This document shows positions 25,498-33,918 of a stretch of 64,000 bases of DNA, one piece after another (the first letter of the stretch is position 1; each line of letters starts with the position of its first letter). The stretch lies in assembly GCA_021325455.1 (NCBI GenBank), contig JAJPHD010000026.1, forward strand, positions 62,001 through 126,000, in the 5' to 3' direction. The notes under the pieces were generated by a model. That model had not been told where the DNA came from, searched no databases, and saw only the letters and a list, made by a program, of their open reading frames with translations. The DNA is from Actinomycetota bacterium (GTDB lineage Bacteria; Actinomycetota; Acidimicrobiia; Acidimicrobiales; JAJPHD01). The translations under genes and the position numbers were made by a program.

Positions 25498-26985
25498 GTG
25501 GCCACAGTCGACGAGCTCGTGGGGGCGGCTTCCCTGGCCGGCCTGGCCCGGGTCACCCCCTGGGGCGGCGGCCGGGAGGTCACCAGGGTGAGCCTGGCCG
25601 AGAGCTTTGACGAGCTGGCCGGCTGCGAGGCCTCCTCCCTGGTGCTCCTGACCCGAACCTGCTCGACCCAGGCCACCGACTACCGGATCGACATGGCCCT
25701 GCGGAGCGCCGGGGCGAGAGGAGCCAGCGCCGTGGCCGCCGTCCTGCCCTCTCGCTGGCGGCCACCCACGACGGCCTCGGACATCGCCCGGCGCTGCGAC
25801 CTGGCCCTCGTATGGGTTCCCCAGGGGACGGACCTCGCTTGGCTCATCCAGGCCATGGCGAAGGAGCTGGCCGGCGGCCCGGGGGCGGCGTTGGAGCGGG
25901 CCCGGGCCGCCCTGGCCGCCCTGGAGAGCGCCGAGGCGGAAGGGGCAGGGCCCGGGGACCTGGCTCGTGTGGCCGGGCTGGCGCTGGGCGTGAGGATCGA
26001 GTGGCCCGGCGACGGGGAGCTGGCGGTGCCAGTCATGGCCGGAGGTCACCCTCAGGGTTACCTCGCCGCCACCGGCGTGGGTGGTGACCTGGCCACGGCC
26101 ACCATGCTTGTGCTCCACGCCGCGGCGGGAGCGGCCTCGCGCCGGCTCGCCGCCATCCAGCGGGAGCGGGAGATCCCCACCCGCTCCCGAGGCGAGCTGG
26201 TGAGCGCCCTCCTCGTCTCCGACCCGACCAGGCGGGAGGAGATGCTCGCCGAGGCCCGCCGCCTGGGCATCCCGGTGGACGGCTGGCACGTTGCCGTGCA
26301 CCTGGAGCTGTCAGCTGGTGCCACCGAGGACGAGATCGGGCGGTTCGAGCTGGTGGAGGCGGCCGGCCAGGTGGCCCTCCAGGCCTGCCAGGCAAGCGGA
26401 GGCAACTGGTTCCTCACCCGCTCGGGCCCGGATGTGGTGCTGGTGCGGATGGCCTTGGGCGCCCCCGATCCGCAAACCGCCACCCGGGTGATGCGCAGCG
26501 TAGGCCTGGCGCTGCAGCGCATCGAGGAGCGCTTCCCCCAGGCAGGGGCCCGGGCCGGCGTCGGCGGAGCTCACGATGGGGCGCTCGGGCTAAGGGCTTC
26601 GGTCACCGAGGCCAGGGCGGTGCTGGCCGCAGCCCGGGCGGCGGGACGGGCTGCCCCGGTGGTGGCCTTCGATGCCTTCGGGATAGAGCGCACCCTCGTC
26701 GAGTGGTACGCATCGGACACAGCTCGCCGGGCGGTGCGGGACCAGCTCGGGCCCCTCGAGGCCCTGGGGGGAGCCAGGGCGGAGTCAGCCATACTCACCC
26801 TCAAGACCTACCTGGACGAGCAGGGCTCGACAGTCCGCACGGCAAGGGCCCTCCACCTGCACCGCAACGCCGTCACCCGCCGCCTGGCCCGGATCACTGC
26901 CCTGCTCGGGACCGACCTCTCCGACCCCGACCAGCGCCTGGCCCTGCAGCTGGCCTGCCGGGCCCGCCTGTTGGGCCAGGCCTAG
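25498..26985 (+). CDS. PucR-family transcriptional regulator
   Basis: About 495 residues. The N-terminal part (VATVDELVGAASLAGLARVTPWGGG) is the PucR sensor-like domain, the middle (about 230-370) resembles the GGDEF-like CdaR segment, and the C terminus carries the PucR helix-turn-helix (LKTYLDEQGSTVRTARALHLHRNAVTRRLARI). PucR-type regulators control purine, allantoin, hydantoin and amino-acid catabolism, which fits the divergent hyu operon. I prefer the GTG at 25498 because the ATG at 25474 would place a palindromic operator-like sequence inside the gene and the family's start pattern begins at the GTG. The ribosome site is weak in both cases. Confidence 0.88.
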   Translation: MATVDELVGAASLAGLARVTPWGGGREVTRVSLAESFDELAGCEASSLVLLTRTCSTQATDYRIDMALRSAGARGASAVAAVLPSRWRPPTTASDIARRCDLALVWVPQGTDLAWLIQAMAKELAGGPGAALERARAALAALESAEAEGAGPGDLARVAGLALGVRIEWPGDGELAVPVMAGGHPQGYLAATGVGGDLATATMLVLHAAAGAASRRLAAIQREREIPTRSRGELVSALLVSDPTRREEMLAEARRLGIPVDGWHVAVHLELSAGATEDEIGRFELVEAAGQVALQACQASGGNWFLTRSGPDVVLVRMALGAPDPQTATRVMRSVGLALQRIEERFPQAGARAGVGGAHDGALGLRASVTEARAVLAAARAAGRAAPVVAFDAFGIERTLVEWYASDTARRAVRDQLGPLEALGGARAESAILTLKTYLDEQGSTVRTARALHLHRNAVTRRLARITALLGTDLSDPDQRLALQLACRARLLGQA

Positions 26986-27055
26986 GCGGGCCGTCCTGGG
27001 CCCCTCCCGAACGGCACCCACCTCAATCCCCCTGGACTTGCCCCTGGCCGAGACC

Positions 27056-27124
27056 CTTGAGCTATGCTCCCCCCGCCTGTCCCGGGCCTGGGAACCGGGA
27101 GGCGAAAAAGCAGGGGGTCTCAAG
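27056..27124 (+). promoter_or_regulatory. Highly structured 5' leader abutting the start codon (possible RNA switch)
   Basis: Four nested helices can be drawn by hand: CTTGAG (27056-27061) with CTCAAG (27119-27124); CCCCC (27069-27073) with GGGGG (27113-27117); CGCC (27074-27077) with GGCG (27101-27104); TCCCGG (27080-27085) with CCGGGA (27095-27100), capped by a 9-nt loop. A-rich AAAAAGCA lies unpaired between them, and its AGCA could instead pair with TGCT at 27065-27068. The outer helix touches the ATG and the GGGGG strand is the only ribosome-site-like sequence, so folding should block translation. I could not match it to a known riboswitch consensus. A protein-binding leader or chance GC pairing are alternatives. 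Confidence 0.45.
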
Positions 27125-29437
27125 ATGCGCATCACGCTGCGGCGCAGGCTGACAGGGGCGTGGGTGATGGCCTTGGGGGTGGGGCTGGTGGCCGCCGTGC
27201 CTGCCCAGCTGGGGTCACCGAGAGCCTCCGCCGCCCCCCGGCCGTCGACCTCTCTAGCGGCCACCTCCACCACCACCTCGTCCCCCAGCCCCCCGGTCTT
27301 CGGCCACGAGACCGTCGTCGACGCCCAGCGCATTACGGGGGAGCCCAGCCTCTCCATCTCCCCCACCCTCAACGCGCAGGGCTACCACGAGATCTACGTG
27401 AGCACGCCCAACGGCTTCCTCACCACCGAGAGCTTCGTGTGGCGCTCGGACGACGGGGGCCAGAGCTTCCACCTGGTGCCCGGGAACCAGCCCCCCGCCG
27501 GCAAGCCGCTCGTCACCTGTCCCGGCGGGGGCGACAGCAACATCGTGAACGACACCGCCGGCAACCTCTACTTCAGTGACCTCCAGGGCCTCACGGACGT
27601 GAGCGACTCGGTGTCCACCAACGAAGGCAAGACCTGGGTCACCACCTGCAACCAGGCCAACTCGACGGTCACCGACCGGCCCTGGCTGTCCACCTACAAG
27701 GACCCTCTCACCACGGGGAGGGAGTACATGACGGTGGACAACGTGGCCCAGTGCACGGTGAACTGCGGCCTGGGCCAGGCCGGCTCCAACATCGTGGGCC
27801 TCACCTGGGCCGGGGGCGCGGCGGCCCAGGCCCAGGTCTTCGAGCCCCTCCCCGACCAGCAGGTCGAGCCGGACGGGATCATCGGGGGGACCGTGGTCAA
27901 CCAGAGCAACGGCGACCTCTACCTGGTCCACAGCGGCTACACCAACGACAAGGGCCAGATCATCGGCGGCTCGGACGCCAACGGCAACGACAACGCCGTC
28001 ATCGTGGACCGCTTCCCGGGCGGCTACGACCAGGCCACCCCCACCCCGATCCCGCCCACCAGCATCTCGCTGTGCAAGCCCTACAACTCCACCGGCCCCT
28101 GCTACAGCGAGACGGCGTTCCACGCCCCCATCACCTCCTCGGGGCTGAGCACGGTCACGGTGGGCCAGGACTTCACCCCCATGGCCATCGACAAGGCGGG
28201 CAACATCTATGTGACCTGGGCCCAGGCCCCGGTCAACTCGTCGGGGATCATCGACGGGCCCAGCACCATCTACCTCGCCGTGTCCTCTAACGGCGGGGCC
28301 ACGTGGAGCAAGCCCATCGACGTGAGCGGCCACGTGTCGGGCCTCGAGACCAACGTGTTCCCCTGGGTGGCGGCAGGCAAGGACGGAGCCGTGGACGTGG
28401 CCTGGTACGGGACCAAGACCCTGGGGGACTGCTCCTCCACGGCCGGGTGCGGCTCGGGCAGCATCACCGCCAGCTGGAACGTCTACCTGGCCGAGTCGCT
28501 GAACGCAGTGGTGAACGGGAAGCCGAACAGCTCCCCCGCCTTTGCCACCACCAAGGTCACCGAGTACCCCAACCATTACGGCTCCATCTGCACTTTCGGG
28601 ATCTCCTGCTCGACCGGTGGTGACCGGGGCCTGCTGGACTTCATCCAGGTCCAGGTGGAGCCCAGCGGCGCCGCCGCCGTGGTCTGGGCCGACTCGGCCA
28701 ACCAGGACGGGGTGGGGGGCACCTCCTCGGCCACCATCGGCTTCGCCCAGCAGGTGGGCGGGACGGGCCTGTACGGCACCACCGTCTCGGGGCCCAAGCC
28801 CCAGGCCCAGTGCGGCAAGGGGTCGCCCGACGCCTACTTCTCCGGCGACAGCTTGCAGAACCCGGCCCCTGCCCAGTTCAAGATCCAGTACGTCTGCGTG
28901 TCGGGGCCCAATGCCAACGACGACTACATCTTCCACATCAAGGTGGACAGCCTGTCGAGCCTCAGCGTGCCGCCCACCCTCACCACCGACGGCGACACGG
29001 ATGCGGTGTGGCTGGTCCGCTGGGAATGGCCGACGCGCCCTGCCTACCTCAGCTTCTCGGACCAGGGCCAGGTGCCCTACGTGGCCATGGAGAAGGACGC
29101 CACGAGCACCACGCCCATCTTCTATGCCGGCAAGAGCTCGACTATCTCGGGCGGGCCGCTGGGCAAGCAGGGGTTCTTCCTCACCTACCCCTCCCCGGGG
29201 CCGAACAGCCCGCCCCCGCCCAACGGGCCCCACTACGTGAAGGGCACGTATACCGCCAAGGGCCTCATAACCCTGACGGTGCCGGCCGCCTACGTTGGCA
29301 ACTGGACCAAGCCTCCCCAGTACCGGCCCTTCTACAGCGTGACGGGCATCACCGCCGCCCAGAACCAACCCTCCTCGACCGGCAACGCCGTCTTCGACCA
29401 GATAGACGCCACGGCCCCCTTCGACTACACGCCCTGA
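27125..29437 (+). CDS. Secreted sialidase-like (Asp-box) beta-propeller protein
   Basis: 770 residues. Signal peptide: RRRLTGAWVMALGVGLVAAVPA followed by an ASA-type cleavage site near residue 37, so it should be exported by Sec. A Ser/Thr/Pro-rich linker follows. Three Asp-box motifs of the form S-x-D/N-x-G-x-x-W/F are visible (SDDGGQSF near 98, STNEGKTW, SSNGGATW), which mark BNR/sialidase-type propeller blades. Cysteine pairs (CTVNCG, CSSTAGC, CTFGISC) suggest disulfides in an extracellular protein. I see no sialidase FRIP motif or arginine triad, so glycosidase activity is not supported. A surface or matrix sugar-binding or processing role is inference. The ATG at 27125 is chosen because the signal peptide starts there. 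It overlaps the convergent glcF by 13 bases. Confidence 0.75.
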   Translation: MRITLRRRLTGAWVMALGVGLVAAVPAQLGSPRASAAPRPSTSLAATSTTTSSPSPPVFGHETVVDAQRITGEPSLSISPTLNAQGYHEIYVSTPNGFLTTESFVWRSDDGGQSFHLVPGNQPPAGKPLVTCPGGGDSNIVNDTAGNLYFSDLQGLTDVSDSVSTNEGKTWVTTCNQANSTVTDRPWLSTYKDPLTTGREYMTVDNVAQCTVNCGLGQAGSNIVGLTWAGGAAAQAQVFEPLPDQQVEPDGIIGGTVVNQSNGDLYLVHSGYTNDKGQIIGGSDANGNDNAVIVDRFPGGYDQATPTPIPPTSISLCKPYNSTGPCYSETAFHAPITSSGLSTVTVGQDFTPMAIDKAGNIYVTWAQAPVNSSGIIDGPSTIYLAVSSNGGATWSKPIDVSGHVSGLETNVFPWVAAGKDGAVDVAWYGTKTLGDCSSTAGCGSGSITASWNVYLAESLNAVVNGKPNSSPAFATTKVTEYPNHYGSICTFGISCSTGGDRGLLDFIQVQVEPSGAAAVVWADSANQDGVGGTSSATIGFAQQVGGTGLYGTTVSGPKPQAQCGKGSPDAYFSGDSLQNPAPAQFKIQYVCVSGPNANDDYIFHIKVDSLSSLSVPPTLTTDGDTDAVWLVRWEWPTRPAYLSFSDQGQVPYVAMEKDATSTTPIFYAGKSSTISGGPLGKQGFFLTYPSPGPNSPPPPNGPHYVKGTYTAKGLITLTVPAAYVGNWTKPPQYRPFYSVTGITAAQNQPSSTGNAVFDQIDATAPFDYTP

Positions 29438-30816
29438 GCGCCGGCGAGGCTGGGACGCCCCCTCAGGGAGGCGTCCAGCACCTCCACGGGATGGAAGACG
29501 GGCACCCCGGGGCCGAGGAACCTCCTGAGCTGCAGGTTGCAGCCCGGGTTGGCTGTGACCACCGCCTCCACCCCGGCGGCTCGGACCAGGTCGGCCTTGT
29601 GCCGCCCCAGCTCCTCACCGGCCTCCGGCTGCACCAGGTTGTAGATCCCTGCCGAGCCGCAGCACTGGTCGTCCCCCAGCTCCACCACCTCCAGCCCCGG
29701 GACCGAGGCCAGAACCTGGCGGGGCTGGGACCGGACCCCCTGGGCATGGGAGAGGTGGCAGGCATCGTGGTAGGCGACCCGGGCCCGCACGGGATGGCGC
29801 CGGGCCCTCGGTTCCAAGCCGGCCAGCACCTCGGTCACGTCGCGGGCCTTCCCGGCCAGCCCTGACGCCCGCCCCGCATACCCGGGGTCATCGGCCAGCA
29901 GCCGCCCGTAGTCCTTGAGGGTGGAGCCGCAACCGGCGGCGTTCACCACGACGTCGTCCAACTCCCACCCCTCGAAGGCATCGACCAGGGCCCGGGCCGA
30001 GCGCAGGGCCGAGGCCTCCCGCCCCGCATGGACCATGAGAGCTCCGCAGCATCCCTGGGGGCGAGGGACCACCACCTCGCAGCCTTCGGCCACCAGCACC
30101 CGCACCGTCGCCCAGTTGACCTGGGCGAAGAACCCCCGCTGGATGCAGCCGGCGACCAGCCCCACCCGACGGCGGGGCGCGCCGTGCGGGCCCACCTGCC
30201 TGGGGAGGGGCCGAGCCACGGCCCCGAGGGAGACCGGGGGCATCAGGCCGTCGAGGGCCCGCAGGGCCTCCCGCCACCTCCCCATCCGGCCCGGCAGCCG
30301 GTCGGGCCACCTCCTGGCGTGCAGGGCCCCCGCCAGCCCTGACCGCTGGTACGCCCATGCCGCCACGGCCGCCACCCGCACCCGGCCCGGATGGGGGAAG
30401 ACGGCGAACAGCGCCTCCCGATAGGCCCTCTCCAGCGGGCCCCGGCGGTGGAGGCGCTCGATCTGGGCCCGGGTGGCCTCTATGAGCTCGTCGTAGCGAA
30501 CCCCTGATGGGCAGGCCGACATGCAGGCCATGCAGCCCAGGCAGGCATCCATATGGCGGACGAAGACGTCGTCGAGGGCTATGTGGCCCTCCAGGGCCTC
30601 CTTCATGAGGAGTATCCGGCCCCGGGGGGAGTCCATCTCCTCCCCCCACAGCCCATAGGTGGGGCAGGCGGGCAGGCAGAACCCGCAGTGCACGCACTCC
30701 TCCACGCGCCGGCGGGAGGGGGGGTGGTGGCCGTCGAAGGCCCCATGGCCTGTGCCGGCGGGTGAGTGGGCAACCGGGGCCTCGGGCACGGGTCCTCTTT
30801 CGCTCATCCCCGTCAT
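29425..30816 (-). CDS. glcF: Glycolate oxidase iron-sulfur subunit
   Basis: About 463 residues. Two 4Fe-4S ferredoxin motifs sit near the N terminus (CVHCGFCLPACP and CLGCMACMSACP), then two CCG domains (GCCGALMVHAG and CCGSAGIYN) typical of heterodisulfide-reductase-like electron carriers. With GlcD and GlcE it oxidises glycolate (or lactate-type 2-hydroxy acids) to glyoxylate and passes electrons to quinone. The third gene of glcDEF; the ATG at 30816 overlaps the glcE stop as ATGA. An ATG three codons further in is an alternative. Confidence 0.92.
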   Translation of the reverse strand: MTGMSERGPVPEAPVAHSPAGTGHGAFDGHHPPSRRRVEECVHCGFCLPACPTYGLWGEEMDSPRGRILLMKEALEGHIALDDVFVRHMDACLGCMACMSACPSGVRYDELIEATRAQIERLHRRGPLERAYREALFAVFPHPGRVRVAAVAAWAYQRSGLAGALHARRWPDRLPGRMGRWREALRALDGLMPPVSLGAVARPLPRQVGPHGAPRRRVGLVAGCIQRGFFAQVNWATVRVLVAEGCEVVVPRPQGCCGALMVHAGREASALRSARALVDAFEGWELDDVVVNAAGCGSTLKDYGRLLADDPGYAGRASGLAGKARDVTEVLAGLEPRARRHPVRARVAYHDACHLSHAQGVRSQPRQVLASVPGLEVVELGDDQCCGSAGIYNLVQPEAGEELGRHKADLVRAAGVEAVVTANPGCNLQLRRFLGPGVPVFHPVEVLDASLRGRPSLAGAQGV

Positions 30817-32009
30817 AGCCACCAGGGGGAGAACCGGCCCCGGCCCAGGCGGTGACCGGGGTCCATCTGGTCCTTGACCCGGCCCATGACCTCGACGGCC
30901 GAGGGCGGGGGCCCGAGCAGGTCGGCCACCTCCTCCAGGCCCGGCGGATGGCGGCGGACCACCACCGTGCCCCCCAGGCGCTGGACGGCACGGCGCCAGG
31001 CGGAGATGAAGCCCGCATGCGCCCCCAGGTCCTCGGCCCGCAGGCGGGCGGTGTGCAGGCCGAGGCCCGCCCGGCTGACCAGGTCGGCTGCCACGCCCAC
31101 CTCGCCGGCGGCCCGGTCCGACGCCTCGGCCACCTCGGCCAGCTGGCTGGGGAGCGAGGTGGCCACGGCCAGGGTGTCACCCTCCTCACCGGCCTCGATC
31201 CGGGCCAGCTCCTCCCAGGCCCGGGCCTCCTCCTCCCCCTCCAGGACCGCAGATGGTGCCGAGCCCTCGGCAGCCAGGGACCTCACTTCCTCCACCTGCG
31301 ACCGTACGCCGCCCGCCGACCCCTCGATCCTCACCCACAGGGCGCCGCCGGCCCAGTCCAGGGCGCTGGCCACGACCGGGGCGGCCAGGAGGCCCACGAC
31401 AAGCGGGGTGGCCTCCGTCGGGGTGGCGGGGATCCGCACCGTGGCACTGTGGGCGTCCAGGGGGTGGAGGCGCAATGAGACCTCGGTGACCAGGGCCAGG
31501 GTGCCCTGGGACCCGCACAGGAGCTTGGCCAGGTCGTAGCCGGCCACGTTCTTTATGACCTGGCCGCCGGAGCGGGCCACGGTGCCGTCGGGAAGGACCA
31601 TGGTAACCCCGATGACCAGGTCCCGCAGCGACCCGTAGCGATGGCGGCGGGGGCCGGCCTCGCCCGTCGCCAGCAGGCCCCCCACCGTGGCCCCCCGCGG
31701 CTGGCTGGGAGGGTCCAGAGCCAGCCATTGTCCGGCGCCCGCCAGCCGCTCCTGCAGACGGCTCAAGGCCATGCCGGCACCCACCACGGCCGTCAGGTCG
31801 CCGGCGTTGTGGGCCACCAGGGCATCCAGGCCGGTCGTGTCCACGACGAGATCGGGGGCTGGGGCCAGCGGGGGACCCCAGTCCTGCTTGGTGCCCCCTG
31901 CCCGTATGGACACCAGCTGGCCGGCTGCGGTCGAGGAGGCCATGGCTTCATGGGCCTGGGCCAGGTCGGCAGGCCGGACGACCTGGACCGCCCCGCCCCC
32001 CCTTACCAC
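30813..32009 (-). CDS. glcE: Glycolate oxidase FAD-binding subunit
   Basis: 398 residues with a PCMH-type FAD domain: VSIRAGGTKQDWG, LTAVVGAGMALSRLQERLAGAGQWLALDPP, ATVGGLLATGEAGPRRHRYGSLRDLVIGVTMVLPDG and KNVAGYDLAKLLCGSQGTLALVTEVSLRLHP. It is shorter than GlcD and lacks GlcD's C-terminal oxidase signature, as expected for GlcE. A longer open frame continues upstream but only as a shadow of glcD. The GTG at 32009 overlaps the glcD stop by 7 nt. Second subunit of the GlcDEF complex. Confidence 0.9.
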   Translation of the reverse strand: MVRGGGAVQVVRPADLAQAHEAMASSTAAGQLVSIRAGGTKQDWGPPLAPAPDLVVDTTGLDALVAHNAGDLTAVVGAGMALSRLQERLAGAGQWLALDPPSQPRGATVGGLLATGEAGPRRHRYGSLRDLVIGVTMVLPDGTVARSGGQVIKNVAGYDLAKLLCGSQGTLALVTEVSLRLHPLDAHSATVRIPATPTEATPLVVGLLAAPVVASALDWAGGALWVRIEGSAGGVRSQVEEVRSLAAEGSAPSAVLEGEEEARAWEELARIEAGEEGDTLAVATSLPSQLAEVAEASDRAAGEVGVAADLVSRAGLGLHTARLRAEDLGAHAGFISAWRRAVQRLGGTVVVRRHPPGLEEVADLLGPPPSAVEVMGRVKDQMDPGHRLGRGRFSPWWL

Positions 32010-33460
32010 CGTTCCGCCACCCCGGCCAGCTCCAGGGGATGGGGCCGATAGGGGCCGATGACCTCCCCGCACAGGCGGGGGGTGGGGAACACCTTGCCGG
32101 GGTTGCAGATGCCCGCCGGGTCGAAGGCGGCCCGCACCCGGGCCATCACGGCCAGGTCGTCCTCGGAGAACATCTTGGGCATGGAGCAGGCCTTGTCCAC
32201 CCCCACGCCGTGCTCGCCGGTGATGGAGCCACCCGCATCGACGCACAGCTCCACGATCCTGGTGGCGAGCTCCTCGGCCCGCTCCGGCTCGCCGGGCCGG
32301 TCAGGGTCATAGAGCACGAGGGGGTGGAGGTTGCCGTCACCGGCGTGGAACACGTTGGCCACCCGCAGGCCCGCCTCCGACGCCAGGTGGGCGATGCGGG
32401 CCAGCACCGGGCCCAGGGCGGTGCGCGGTATGACCCCGTCCTGCACGAAGTAGCCCGGGCTCAGCCGCCCCATGGCGGCGAAGGCGGCCTTGCGGCCCTT
32501 CCAAATGAGGGCCCTCTCGTCCTCGCTACCGGCCACCCTCACCCTGGTGGCCCCCGCCCCCCGGCAGATGGCCTCCACCTCACCGAAGCGTCCCAGGCAC
32601 TCCTCCCTGGGCCCGTCCAGCTCCACCACCAGGGCGGCTCCCGCATCCAGGGAATAGCCGGCGCCGGTAGCCGCCTCGCAGGCCTGGATGGCCAGGTTGT
32701 CCAGCATCTCGACGGCGGCGGGGACGATGCCCGAGGCGATGATCCCGCTCACCGCCTCGCCCGCCGTGCTGGGATCGGGGAAGTCGGCAACCAGGGTGGC
32801 CACCGCCTCGGGAAGGCGGAGGAGCCGCACCGTCACCCGGGTGGCGATGCCCAGCGTGCCCTCGGAGCCCACGAACACCCCCCGCAGGTCGTAGCCGGGA
32901 GGATCCAGCGTCCGGCCTCCCAGCTCGACCACGCTGCCGTCGGGCAGCACCACCTCCAGGCCGAGCACGTGGTGGGTGGTGAAACCGTACTTGAGGCAGT
33001 GGGCCCCTCCCGAGTTCTCCGCCACGTTCCCGCCCACCGAGCAGACCACCTGGCTCGAGGGGTCGGGGGCATAGTAGAGGTGGTGGGCGGCCACCGCCTT
33101 GGACATGGCCAGGTTGGTCACCCCGGGCTCCACCACCATGCGCTGGTTGACGGGGTCCACCTCCAGGATGCGCCTCATGCGGGACAAGACGATGAGGACA
33201 CCCTCGGCATGGGGGAGCGCCCCCCCGGACAGCCCGGTCCCCGAGCCCCTGGCCACGAAGGGGACTCCCCGCGCCGAGCAGGCCCTCACCGCCGATGCCA
33301 CCCCTTCGGTGGAGGTGGGCAGGACCACGAGCCCCGGGGTGGTGCGGTAGCCCGCCAGCCCGTCACAGCTGTAGGTGGCCAGCTCAGCCGGGTCGGTGAC
33401 CACGGCGTCAGGGGGGAGGACCCGGGCCAGCTCGGCCTTGACCTCCTCCAGGGCACCCAC
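32003..33460 (-). CDS. glcD: Glycolate oxidase subunit, FAD-linked
   Basis: 485 residues. Catalytic FAD subunit: the PCMH domain GVPFVARGSGTGLSGGALPH, VVEPGVTNLAMSKAV, SVGGNVAENSGGAHCLKYGFTTHHVLGLEVVLPDGS, then the C-terminal FAD-oxidase domain with VFHAGDGNLHPLVLYDP and GGSITGEHGVGVDK. It oxidises glycolate, probably in photorespiration-like or 2-hydroxy-acid catabolism. The GTG start has no Shine-Dalgarno but has a TAGTCT box 6 nt upstream, so the operon transcript may be leaderless. A palindrome sits directly behind that box. Confidence 0.93.
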   Translation of the reverse strand: MGALEEVKAELARVLPPDAVVTDPAELATYSCDGLAGYRTTPGLVVLPTSTEGVASAVRACSARGVPFVARGSGTGLSGGALPHAEGVLIVLSRMRRILEVDPVNQRMVVEPGVTNLAMSKAVAAHHLYYAPDPSSQVVCSVGGNVAENSGGAHCLKYGFTTHHVLGLEVVLPDGSVVELGGRTLDPPGYDLRGVFVGSEGTLGIATRVTVRLLRLPEAVATLVADFPDPSTAGEAVSGIIASGIVPAAVEMLDNLAIQACEAATGAGYSLDAGAALVVELDGPREECLGRFGEVEAICRGAGATRVRVAGSEDERALIWKGRKAAFAAMGRLSPGYFVQDGVIPRTALGPVLARIAHLASEAGLRVANVFHAGDGNLHPLVLYDPDRPGEPERAEELATRIVELCVDAGGSITGEHGVGVDKACSMPKMFSEDDLAVMARVRAAFDPAGICNPGKVFPTPRLCGEVIGPYRPHPLELAGVAERW

Positions 33461-33466
33461 GACTGG

Positions 33467-33472
33467 AGACTA
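33467..33472 (-). promoter_or_regulatory. Putative -10 box (TAGTCT) of the glcDEF operon
   Basis: Reads TAGTCT on the minus strand, ending 6 nt before the glcD GTG. Transcription would start at or next to the start codon. No clear -35 is seen; the upstream spacer is occupied by the palindrome described separately. Confidence 0.4.
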
Positions 33473-33473
33473 C

Positions 33474-33487
33474 CCACCGTTCGGTGG
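33474..33487. promoter_or_regulatory. Perfect palindrome CCACCG-TT-CGGTGG overlapping the glc core promoter
   Basis: Two perfect 6-bp arms with a 2-bp centre lie one base upstream of the putative -10 box of glcDEF. A second inverted repeat, GGCCGCC at 33486-33492 with GGCGGCC at 33500-33506, follows at once. A protein bound here would block RNA polymerase, so a repressor responsive to glycolate or glyoxylate is a fair guess. No regulator gene is adjacent. Confidence 0.45.
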
Positions 33488-33602
33488 CCGCCTCCCACCG
33501 GCGGCCCACCCCCTGGATGAGGGCTGCGGCAGGGCGCGCTCGCGAACCTGCGCCGGAACATCTAGCCTAGGAGCAGCATCCTTGGCGAAGAAGGAGTTGC
33601 CC

Positions 33603-33836
33603 ATGCTCTTGGGCTTGCTCGAAGGCTACGACATCTTGATCGTCATCGGCGTCATCGTCCTCCTCTTCGGGGGCAGCCAGCTGCCCAAGCTGGCCCGCTC
33701 CCTCGGGTCGGCGTCTCACGAGTTCCGCAAGGGAGTCGAGGAGGGCCAGCAGGAAAAGATGGCGGAGAAGGTGGCGGAGAAGGTCGCCGACAAGGTGACC
33801 GAGTCCCGGGAGACACCCGGTAGCCAGGCCAGCTGA
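33603..33836 (+). CDS. tatA: Sec-independent protein translocase subunit TatA
   Basis: 77 residues. One N-terminal membrane helix (YDILIVIGVIVLLFGGSQLPKLARSLG) with the FG hinge and the amphipathic helix that follows are the TatA pattern. The C-terminal tail carries near-repeats EKVAEKVADKV, an unusually regular charged helix. The protein would multimerise to form the twin-arginine translocation pore. The ATG has AAGGAG at about 9 nt and a TAGCCT box about 34 nt upstream, giving a normal leader. tatB and tatC are not nearby. TatA and TatB are hard to separate at this length, but the short tail favours TatA. Confidence 0.88.
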   Translation: MLLGLLEGYDILIVIGVIVLLFGGSQLPKLARSLGSASHEFRKGVEEGQQEKMAEKVAEKVADKVTESRETPGSQAS

Positions 33837-33918
33837 CAGCCGGCGGGGGGGCAGCGGGCGCCTCCGGGTCGGCCTGCACCAGGCAGCCGAGTACGCCCTG
33901 GCCTTCCTGATCGCCGAG

